A stretch of 12,925 nt of DNA from Thermoplasmata archaeon. GTDB taxonomy: Archaea > Thermoplasmatota > Thermoplasmata > Thermoplasmatales > Thermoplasmataceae. The position numbers were made by a program, and so were the translations under genes. The notes beneath the pieces were generated by a model that saw only the letters and a program-made list of their open reading frames with translations, did not search any database and was not told the origin of the DNA. Position 1 is the stretch's first letter. Each line of letters opens with the position of its first letter. The stretch covers positions 1 to 12,925 of the forward strand of contig JAJYRT010000046.1 of NCBI GenBank assembly GCA_021793945.1, given 5' to 3'. Below, piece after piece: positions 1-4,968 of this stretch.

Positions 1-101
1 ATAACTCTTGAATCGTATTGATGTACCTGCCCCAAATAGCTGAAAGCAGCGTCAGATCTTGATTCTCGGAAAATGAGTTTTGGCGGCTTCACGAGGTTCA
101 T
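1..101 (-). CDS. Possible 5' end of an unrecognised gene, cut by the window edge
   Basis: On the minus strand an ATG (99-101) directly preceded by an in-frame TAA opens a frame that stays open for 33 codons to the window edge. The other two minus frames and all plus frames here contain stops. The peptide begins MNLVKPPKLIFRESRSDAAF and I recognise no family. It starts 33 nt downstream of the RelE-type toxin stop, on the same strand, so it could be read through from that operon. A frame this short can be open by chance, so the call is weak. Confidence 0.3.
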   Translation of the reverse strand, partial: MNLVKPPKLIFRESRSDAAFSYLGQVHQYDSRV

Positions 102-134
102 TTACGGATAAGTAAAGGCAAAATCCAGGCTGAC

Positions 135-389
135 TTACTGTTCATGCACATTCTTCCTATGTCCTATTCTTAGAACCAGAATCATCAGCTTTTCCTCATC
201 GAGGTCCACTATCACCCTGTACTCTCCTACTCTAAGTCTATATCCCTCATCTCCGACGAGTTTCCTGACGTATCCCTCGGGTCTTATTCTAATTCGTTCA
301 AGAGTTACAATTATTCTCCGTCTTATTTCTCCATCAAGTTTTCTCAGTTGCTTCAGAGCAAGATCCGAAAACAGCACTTCATAAGTCAA
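135..389 (-). CDS. RelE/ParE-superfamily toxin
   Basis: An 84-aa protein of the usual size for RelE-fold toxins, which as a family cleave mRNA at the ribosome or (ParE branch) act on gyrase. The N-terminal half is helical (FSDLALKQLRKLD, then a basic EIRRRI helix). It is followed by the family's C-terminal strands: YRLRVGEYRVIVDLDEE (about 50-66) and LRIGHRKNVHE (about 73-83). The basic residues R51, R53, R58, R74 and R78 are those expected near the active site of RelE-type RNases. The start is a TTG overlapping the antitoxin stop as TTGA, implying translational coupling; a GTG at codon 5 is an alternative. The family assignment is strong. The choice between mRNA interferase and ParE-like activity is inference, with the HRKNVHE tail favouring RelE. 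Confidence 0.88.
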   Translation of the reverse strand: MTYEVLFSDLALKQLRKLDGEIRRRIIVTLERIRIRPEGYVRKLVGDEGYRLRVGEYRVIVDLDEEKLMILVLRIGHRKNVHEQ

Positions 390-604
390 AGTCCCAGTTC
401 CTTTTTGACTTCTTCCATGGTGTGGTATTTGCCTTCCTTGATCTCCTGACGAGCCTGAGCTATTTCTTTCTTGGTATCTTCATCCAGCTCCAATGTGTCT
501 TCCACAAGATCCCAGATTACCTCTTCATAGGTTTCCTTATCATACATCTTGCGTTTGATCAGTTCTTTCTGTAGCTTTTCACTCACTTGAATTGTTGTAG
601 GCAT
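386..604 (-). CDS. RelB-type antitoxin of the RelE partner
   Basis: A 72-aa acidic, helical protein. Its N-terminus (TTIQVSEKLQKELIKRK, about 3-19) resembles a short strand plus helix used for dimerisation and DNA binding in archaeal antitoxins. An acidic middle (EEVIWDLVEDTLELDEDTKK) leads to a C-terminal EIKEGKYHTMEEVKKELGL segment, typical of the part that wraps around RelE toxins. It precedes and overlaps the toxin by 4 nt. The ATG at 602-604 has no strong Shine-Dalgarno, but an ATTATAG element centred near 629 lies about 25 nt upstream, so the transcript may be leaderless. An ACTAT/ATAGT dyad over that element suggests autorepression. The pairing is clear from gene order; the DNA-binding role is known for the family, not shown here. 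Confidence 0.82.
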   Translation of the reverse strand: MPTTIQVSEKLQKELIKRKMYDKETYEEVIWDLVEDTLELDEDTKKEIAQARQEIKEGKYHTMEEVKKELGL

Positions 605-622
605 CCTGAATCACTATACCAA

Positions 623-640
623 ACTATAATGTGTCATAGT
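623..640 (-). promoter_or_regulatory. TATA element and dyad operator of the relB/relE-like operon
   Basis: On the minus strand an ACATTATAG stretch (centre near 629) sits about 25 nt before the antitoxin ATG at 604, the normal archaeal TATA-to-start distance for a leaderless transcript. The same bases lie inside an inverted repeat with arms ACTAT (623-627) and ATAGT (636-640), 8-nt spacer. Another ACTAT lies at 613-617. Binding there by the antitoxin would block TBP; this role is inferred from how type II antitoxins behave. Confidence 0.45.
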
Positions 641-713
641 ATATCCGGTTTACGTTTCTGCTGGATCCGATTACTGCGTAACTTCGTTAACATCGTCCGG
701 TATTCGATTATAA

Positions 714-740
714 CATTAAACCAATCTTGACCCGTCCATT
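714..740. repeat. 27-bp direct repeat, left copy
   Basis: This 27-bp segment matches 1394-1420 in 24 of 27 positions, in the same orientation. The two copies bracket the DUF2283/DUF4258 pair. On the minus strand both read NG-x-V-x-I-x-LML followed by TAA, so the repeat may derive from the 3' end of a coding sequence. It could also be a recombination or insertion scar. Confidence 0.65.
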
Positions 741-811
741 GTATGAATCTTTCGTGCAATCCGTGAGACTCTCAAGAATGGGGACAACTGGATGTCTCTC
801 GTCTTTCTTCA

Positions 812-890
812 TGTATAAAAAGAGTGTTGCCTTGATTTTCCCCCCGTTATCGTGGGGGTATCCAAAATTTCTTTTACCCCTATAAAATAA
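812..890 (+). promoter_or_regulatory. Promoter and stem-forming leader of the DUF2283/DUF4258 operon
   Basis: Two TATA-like elements precede the ATG at 898: TGTATAAAA (812-820), which would start transcription near 843, and TATAAAATAA (881-890), which is too close to the ATG for a normal start. Between them lie a C run (840-845), a G run (854-858) and TACCCC (875-880). The G run can pair with either flank: CCCCC with GGGGG over an 8-nt loop, or GGGGTA (855-860) with TACCCC over a 14-nt loop. They are either operator dyads or a mutually exclusive leader structure. The role is inferred. Confidence 0.4.
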
Positions 891-897
891 ACTGATC

Positions 898-1125
898 ATG
901 GATAGGTATCGAATAGAATACGATCCACGAGTTGATGCAGCATACATAAAAATTGGATCCGGTAAGGTTGTGGAGTCCACAGAACTTGAAAGTGGAGTTG
1001 TTATTGACCTGGATCGCAATAAACGACTTGTCGGAATTGAAGTTTTACATTTTTCTAAGAGCAAACTGGACTTCAACACCCTCATTGCAACTCAGTTCGG
1101 AAATCTCGCTTCTGTAGTCAAATGA
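898..1125 (+). CDS. DUF2283 protein, putative antitoxin
   Basis: A 75-aa protein with the DUF2283 pattern: YDPRVDAAYIKIG near the N-terminus (about 8-20), then GVVIDLDRNKRLVGIEVLHFS (about 33-53), a compact beta-rich fold. The length is normal for the family. DUF2283 proteins are often encoded directly beside DUF4258 or other RelE-like toxins and are therefore predicted antitoxins; I know of no basis in this sequence for a more specific role. The stop overlaps the next start by 4 nt (ATGA), so the pair is translationally coupled. The ATG at 898 fits the family N-terminus. The pair is read opposite to its toxin-antitoxin neighbours and is enclosed by the 27-bp direct repeats. Confidence 0.82.
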   Translation: MDRYRIEYDPRVDAAYIKIGSGKVVESTELESGVVIDLDRNKRLVGIEVLHFSKSKLDFNTLIATQFGNLASVVK

Positions 1126-1358
1126 TTATACTCTATTCACGACACGCAACGCAAAGAATGCGTGAAAGAGGGATAGGCAGTTCTGATATTGAACTTGCAC
1201 TTTTAAAGCCAGATAGAACTACACAGTTAGAAGAAGAAAAGATGGCCATAAAGAAAATCAACGATCGTGCTTTGATTGTGATATTTAGAGAGACAAATGG
1301 AATGAATGTTATTATTACTGCCTTTGTCACTTCAAAAATGGATAAGTACCTTTCATAG
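1122..1358 (+). CDS. DUF4258 protein, putative RelE-like toxin
   Basis: A 78-aa protein with the DUF4258 signature SRHATQRMRERGI (6-18), where the His and Arg residues are the family hallmark. It ends with two predicted strands, ALIVIFRETNGMNVIITAF (about 49-67). DUF4258 is usually placed with the RelE/BrnT-like small toxin folds and sits beside DUF2283 antitoxins; catalytic activity is predicted, not proven. The start codon overlaps the DUF2283 stop. The TAG stop (1356-1358) runs straight into a perfect 11-bp inverted repeat, which may end transcription or mark the edge of the cassette. BrnT would be the nearest alternative name, but no BrnA-type partner is present. Confidence 0.8.
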   Translation: MIILYSRHATQRMRERGIGSSDIELALLKPDRTTQLEEEKMAIKKINDRALIVIFRETNGMNVIITAFVTSKMDKYLS

Positions 1359-1394
1359 CTTTAAGGGAGGATTGCGAGAGTATTCCCTTAAAGC
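1358..1394. terminator. Hairpin between convergent toxin genes
   Basis: GCTTTAAGGGA (1358-1368) and TCCCTTAAAGC (1384-1394) form a perfect 11-bp stem around a 15-nt loop, starting at the last base of the DUF4258 stop codon. It lies between this gene and the convergent vapC, so it could end transcripts from both sides. No long T-run follows. Its last base is the first base of the right 27-bp repeat, so it could instead be part of a cassette boundary. Confidence 0.5.
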
Positions 1395-1420
1395 ATTAAA
1401 CAAATATTGACCGGTCCATT
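1394..1420. repeat. 27-bp direct repeat, right copy
   Basis: Second copy of the repeat at 714-740, same orientation, three mismatches. It begins at the last base of the hairpin and ends 7 bp from the vapC stop codon. On the minus strand it reads NGPVNICLML then TAA, in a frame different from vapC. Confidence 0.65.
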
Positions 1421-1427
1421 TCTTCAG

Positions 1428-1835
1428 CTATAGTTCAATAACTTGTATCCCAAGTTTTTTGCATTTTTTAGATAGCGTTTTATCAAAAGTCACAAGAGGT
1501 ACACTTTTCAGATGGGCATCATAAGCTATTATCCAATCATTGAAATCCCTGAAACTCAGATTATTTTCAACCATGAATGAAGACACACCTTCAAGTATTT
1601 TCCCGGATAGCCAGGAAATTGTAAAATAATCACTATGCAATAATTCATCGAGCTTTATCCTAACACTGTCATTATCTATTCCGTATCTAGGAAGCACAAA
1701 TCCAAGTTCAACAATTGAAAGTGAATTTATTACAAAGTTCTCTGACCCATCTATAATCTTAGTGGCTTTGTCATGGTGTGGGGAATTCTCTATAGCATCA
1801 TATACCAGAACGTTTGTGTCAGCGAACGCTATCAT
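1428..1835 (-). CDS. vapC: VapC-family PIN-domain ribonuclease toxin
   Basis: A 135-aa PIN-domain protein, normal for VapC toxins, which are metal-dependent endoribonucleases acting on tRNA or rRNA. The four expected acidic positions are visible: D6 in FADTNVLVY, E43 in SLSIVELGF, D100 in FNDWIIAYDAH, and D118 in LVTFDKTL. A conserved Asn (N8) follows the first Asp. All catalytic positions are present, so the gene is likely functional. The ATG at 1835 directly abuts the vapB TAA (1836-1838), indicating one transcript and coupled translation. The end converges on the DUF4258 gene across a hairpin. The specific RNA target cannot be read from the sequence. Confidence 0.93.
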   Translation of the reverse strand: MIAFADTNVLVYDAIENSPHHDKATKIIDGSENFVINSLSIVELGFVLPRYGIDNDSVRIKLDELLHSDYFTISWLSGKILEGVSSFMVENNLSFRDFNDWIIAYDAHLKSVPLVTFDKTLSKKCKKLGIQVIEL

Positions 1836-2069
1836 TTACTGTACCCGCTCCCAACTTTTTCGTATTTCATTATCCGCATCCAGCGATGCAAGATCCTCCC
1901 TGGCCCTGAAAGTGATTCGCTTTCCACTTCTCCGTGCATCACCTCTGCTGATCCTGAGGCGCTGATTAATGATCTTTGACATATTCTTGGTACTGCCGTA
2001 CCTTTCTATGGATTCCTTAACAATCTCCGCATAGACTTCATCATCAAGGTTGATCGTGGTTTTTACCAT
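1836..2069 (-). CDS. vapB: VapB-type antitoxin, ribbon-helix-helix
   Basis: A 77-aa protein from the chosen start, MVKTTINLDDEVYAEIVKES. The short strand TTINLDDE followed by two helices (EVYAEIVKESIERYG and TKNMSKIINQRLR) is the ribbon-helix-helix DNA-binding pattern. The C-terminal half (FRAREDLASLDADNEIRKSW) would neutralise VapC. An in-frame ATG 21 nt upstream (2090) exists, but it overlaps the TTTATAT box. The ATG at 2069 lies about 23 nt from that box and matches the family N-terminus, so I prefer it, with a leaderless transcript. It likely represses its own operon: a GTATT-AG-AATAC palindrome and TACCATA repeats surround the promoter. Confidence 0.85.
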   Translation of the reverse strand: MVKTTINLDDEVYAEIVKESIERYGSTKNMSKIINQRLRISRGDARRSGKRITFRAREDLASLDADNEIRKSWERVQ

Positions 2070-2107
2070 GTGTAAGTATTCTAATACCATATAAACACTT
2101 TATGGTA
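2064..2107 (-). promoter_or_regulatory. vapBC promoter with nested operator motifs
   Basis: Minus-strand TTTATAT (centre near 2092) is the TATA element. It lies inside an inverted repeat TACCATA (2085-2091) / TATGGTA (2101-2107) with a 9-nt spacer. A second, shorter palindrome with arms GTATT and AATAC spans 2076-2087, between TATA and the ATG. TACCAT also occurs at 2064-2069 across the start codon, and TACCATA at 2199-2205. Binding by VapB is inferred. Confidence 0.5.
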
Positions 2108-2224
2108 AACTGGCATAAACTAAAACTCGGTACAATCCCCCCAGTATGCCGCAATATTTTTGTTTGCCCTGTTATTTTGCGTTAATATATTCCCTTATTA
2201 CCATATCTTTGCTCTTTTGTACTA

Positions 2225-2413
2225 CTACAATTCAATTGAAAGTTTCTCCAACAGCTCCTTCTGATCCCTTGTCAACTCCACCGGGGAGCGTAAACCGTTT
2301 GTGCACTTGACTTCTTTGATGCCTGACAGTATCTCCACTGTTTCATCATAGGTTTTCCCGCATCTGTGTGCCATCATTGCAATGATGGCATATGTCAGGA
2401 CGGGGAGGGTCAA
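2225..2413 (-). pseudogene. C-terminal remnant of a transposase (IS4/IS1634-like)
   Basis: An open stretch of about 62 codons with no normal start. It can be read upstream for six more codons (IILSPL) before an in-frame TAA. The segment LPVLTYAIIAMMAHRCGKTY, then SGIKEV, and VELTRDQKELLEKLSIEL resembles the tail of IS4/IS1634-type transposases. In those, a hydrophobic helix is followed by an 'L..IKEV' strand and a closing 'E.T..Q.E.LE.L.I' helix. The catalytic DDE core is absent, so this is a dead fragment. The TTG at 2413 is not a credible gene start. The family assignment is from memory of the motif pattern and is moderate. It supports past insertion-element activity at the border between the toxin-antitoxin island and the conserved genes. 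Confidence 0.45.
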
Positions 2414-2567
2414 GGGTGACAGGATGATTTATTGTCTATTGGCATGGAAGCGTTTATGTCACGTCACCGGAATCAGACAAAATCTTTTTGTTCTCGCGAG
2501 GTTGAACAGATAGTTGGCAATAACAAAGAAAACTGGCAATAAAGCATACCACGTCGAGGATGGCGGA

Positions 2568-3617
2568 ATGGGCATCACACCCGAAGCTGAGTTGACCAAC
2601 AATGCACATGCCGATTCAAATTTCATCCATGGCAACAGGAGGACAAAGATCTACGGTTACAAATTTTGCTCATCCCGGATGCCATCTGAGGACAGAATAA
2701 TCCTGTTCCATAATCCAGCTGATGCTGAGAAATCTGGCTACAGGCTTTGCAGTCACTGTAAGGAGACCATGGAAAGGAACCTCGACACAGTAAGACTTGC
2801 TGATAGAATCTGTGATTATATCAAGAGCCATTATACAGAAAAAATAACACTTTCATCTATCGGGAAAGCCATGGGGATCAGCCCCAGCAAAACCAGTAGA
2901 ATTTTCAAGGATGCCATGGGCGTTTCTGCAGGCAAATACCTCGACGAATACAGGATCGTCAGGTTGCGCGAGAAGCTCAGATCAGGATCCAGTGTGTCGG
3001 CTGCTGTTTATTCTGTGGGACACAACTCAATGAGCTGGTTATATACAGATTCACGATCCAAGCTCGGTATGACGCCTTCCAAGTACAGAAAGGGTAGCAG
3101 GGGGGAATCCATTTCCTACTCCATGGCGGATACTTACCTGGGCAAGATTGTTGTGGCTTACACTGACAAAGGCCTTTGTGCAGTCACCGTTGTTGATTCT
3201 ACAGAAGCTGCAAAAGAATATCTCAGGAAGGAGTTTCCCAGGGCATTACTTTCAGAGTCTGAAGACACCCACCAATATATAGAAGGGATACTGTCGTATT
3301 TACAGGGTTCCAGCGTCAACATTCCAATGGTTCCGGCAGGAACTGAATTCCAGTTGCGCGTCTGGAGTGCTTTGAGGGCCATCCCATTCGGATCTACCGT
3401 TACATACAGTGAAGTTGCAGAGATGATAGGCCAACCCCTCGCTGTGAGAGCGGTAGCAAATGCGTGTGCCAGAAACCCCTTACCACTCATAATCCCCTGC
3501 CACAGGGTTATAAGGAAGAATGGAGAGCTTGGGGGGTATGGCCTTGGCATAGATCGGAAGAAGAAGCTTCTTGAGCAGGAAGGATTGTTCAGCACCGGAG
3601 ACAGAACTGATGCCTGA
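2568..3617 (+). CDS. ada: Ada-like DNA alkylation-repair protein (metal-binding / AraC HTH / O6-alkylguanine-DNA methyltransferase)
   Basis: Numbering is from the upstream TTG at 2514. Residues about 36-85 match the Ada metal-binding domain (NFIHGNRRTKIYGYKFC, then SGYRLCSHC). Residues 90-193 form an AraC-type double HTH ending LGMTPSKYRKG, as in E. coli Ada. Residues 200-358 are the suicide methyltransferase, with acceptor C329 in IPCHRVI and RAVANA before it. It should move methyl groups from O6-methylguanine to C329; phosphotriester repair would use C52. Only C52, C79 and C82 are visible as zinc cysteines: the fourth Ada position is Met (M56). I chose the ATG at 2568 because GAGGA lies 7 nt upstream; the TTG at 2514 (367 aa, GAGGT 11 nt upstream) is possible. 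AraC-type domains are uncommon in Archaea, so bacterial origin is plausible. It overlaps the permease start by 8 nt. Confidence 0.93.
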   Translation: MGITPEAELTNNAHADSNFIHGNRRTKIYGYKFCSSRMPSEDRIILFHNPADAEKSGYRLCSHCKETMERNLDTVRLADRICDYIKSHYTEKITLSSIGKAMGISPSKTSRIFKDAMGVSAGKYLDEYRIVRLREKLRSGSSVSAAVYSVGHNSMSWLYTDSRSKLGMTPSKYRKGSRGESISYSMADTYLGKIVVAYTDKGLCAVTVVDSTEAAKEYLRKEFPRALLSESEDTHQYIEGILSYLQGSSVNIPMVPAGTEFQLRVWSALRAIPFGSTVTYSEVAEMIGQPLAVRAVANACARNPLPLIIPCHRVIRKNGELGGYGLGIDRKKKLLEQEGLFSTGDRTDA

Positions 3618-4887
3618 CCACCCATCTGGAAAGACCATAACCTTCAGGCACGCAGTCGCGATATACATGGCTTCCGTGCTTGGAGGCGGAATTCTTGTTC
3701 TGCCTGGCCTTGCTGCACAGGTTTCCGGACCCTCTTCCATCATAGCGTGGATAATACTGTCCATTGCGAGCTATCCCTTCGCCTTTACCTTCTCGAGGCT
3801 TGCCCTGAGAAACCCGCAGTCTGGCGGAATCTATTCATTTTCAAGGGAAGCCTTCGGGAAATACACAAGCAACAGCGTGGGATGGCTCTTCCTTGCATGG
3901 GTAGCACTGGGCGCACCGGCAATAGCACTTGCTGCAGGCACGTATCTGACCTTTGCAATTCCGCTTTCGCATAACGAAATCTATGGATTCGCATTTATAA
4001 TGGTTATTTCAGTGGGAGCAGTAAATTATCTTGGCATAAGGTTCAGTGCAAGCGTACAGCTCGCAATCATTGTTTCAATAGTTGCACTGCTCATAGTCTC
4101 CATAGTGTCTGCTTCCATGACAATATCACTTCGGAACCTGTCTCCAATAACGGGAAACAACGGACTCTACTCGGTCGGAACTGCCATGGCACTTGTGATC
4201 TGGGCATTTTTCGGCTATGAGAACGTTCCAAACCTGGCGGGAGAATTCGTGAACCCAACGCGCGATCTGCATAGAAGCGTCATTTTTAGCGTTATAGTCA
4301 TCGGTATCCTGTATACCTCGCTTGCTGTGGTTACTGTGGGAACAAAGGCTTACAGCTATGGCGGTGGCCTGACACCATTTTCGGTCATTCTTTCCAGCGT
4401 TTTCGGACCCTATGGTGGAACTGTAGCCGGAATTGTTGCAGTTGTGGCCATATTCAGCACCATGAACGCATACATGAGCGGAGTTAGCAAACTTATACAG
4501 GTGCTCTCAACCAATGGAGGAATTCCTAAAATCTTCTCCGTACAGAACAGCAGGACAGGTTCGGCTTCCGCTTCCATATCACTGCTTGTTCTGCTCAGCT
4601 CACTATCTTTACTGCTATACTGGTTTATAGATGCAAGCATAACAACAGCGTTCCTGACCGTCAGCGGCATAGGCGTTATTACCTATATCATCGGCTCAGG
4701 TTCGGGAATAAGGCTACTTCACCTCCAAGGATCAATGAGAGCCCTTCCATGGATATCCCTGTTGATGTCCCTCGCCATCCTGATGTTCATCGGCGAAGTG
4801 ATATTGGTCGCAATCGCTGTTTTAATAACGTCATTCATTTATACTTTCCTGACGATTGGCCGGGATAAAGTGCCAGCGGCTGTTTGA
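3610..4887 (+). CDS. APC-superfamily amino-acid permease
   Basis: A 425-aa integral membrane protein with about 12 hydrophobic segments. The first helix carries the APC-type sequence VLGGGILVLPGLA, where the broken GGG helix binds the amino-acid backbone in this superfamily. The LAWVALGAPAIALAAGTYL and ALVIWAFFGYENVPNLAGEF segments match helices 3 and 6 of APC permeases. It most likely takes up an amino acid with a proton; the substrate cannot be told. The ATG at 3610 overlaps the ada stop by 8 nt and has CGGAG 9 nt upstream; a TTG at 3571 in the same frame is less likely. Coupling to ada suggests one transcript, although no functional link is obvious. It converges on the P-type ATPase gene with an 81-bp gap in which I see no clear terminator. 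Confidence 0.92.
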   Translation: MPDHPSGKTITFRHAVAIYMASVLGGGILVLPGLAAQVSGPSSIIAWIILSIASYPFAFTFSRLALRNPQSGGIYSFSREAFGKYTSNSVGWLFLAWVALGAPAIALAAGTYLTFAIPLSHNEIYGFAFIMVISVGAVNYLGIRFSASVQLAIIVSIVALLIVSIVSASMTISLRNLSPITGNNGLYSVGTAMALVIWAFFGYENVPNLAGEFVNPTRDLHRSVIFSVIVIGILYTSLAVVTVGTKAYSYGGGLTPFSVILSSVFGPYGGTVAGIVAVVAIFSTMNAYMSGVSKLIQVLSTNGGIPKIFSVQNSRTGSASASISLLVLLSSLSLLLYWFIDASITTAFLTVSGIGVITYIIGSGSGIRLLHLQGSMRALPWISLLMSLAILMFIGEVILVAIAVLITSFIYTFLTIGRDKVPAAV

Positions 4888-4968
4888 TGCAGTTGCATGG
4901 AAAATACACAAGTTGAAGCAAGCGCGGAAGATCCTTATCAGGTGTATGTGCAAATTTTGCTATAATAT

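Larger units (their letters stand above)
605..897. other. Intergenic stretch with a short decayed coding remnant
   Basis: Between the relB-like start and the DUF2283 start there is no convincing gene. On the minus strand a 34-codon frame (809-708) reads MKKDERHPVVPILESLTDCT and ends NGRVKIGLML followed by TAA. Its last ten codons coincide with the 27-bp direct repeat whose second copy also reads NG-V-I-LML-stop. This suggests a decayed 3' end of a gene, perhaps from a mobile element. The longer minus frame extending to 1085 runs antisense across the DUF2283 gene and is not considered real. The right end holds the promoter and GC-stem region of the DUF2283 gene. Confidence 0.4.

Noticed and set aside
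708..1085. 125-codon minus-strand frame across the DUF2283 gene
   Set aside because: It is antisense to a clear family member and low in complexity. Only its last part (708-809) may be a coding remnant.
714..1420. CRISPR-like repeat array
   Set aside because: There are only two repeat copies, 680 bp apart with genes between them, so there is no spacer periodicity.
2414..2513. tRNA or structured RNA before ada
   Set aside because: No cloverleaf or conserved tRNA boxes could be folded by eye. The GTCACGTCAC motif is a short local repeat only.
3158..3625. 155-codon minus-strand frame opposite the Ada methyltransferase domain
   Set aside because: It is a mirror of a conserved coding region, with Pro/Ser-rich shadow composition.
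4888..4968. Terminator between the permease and P-type ATPase genes
   Set aside because: No stable stem or T-run on either strand is convincing.
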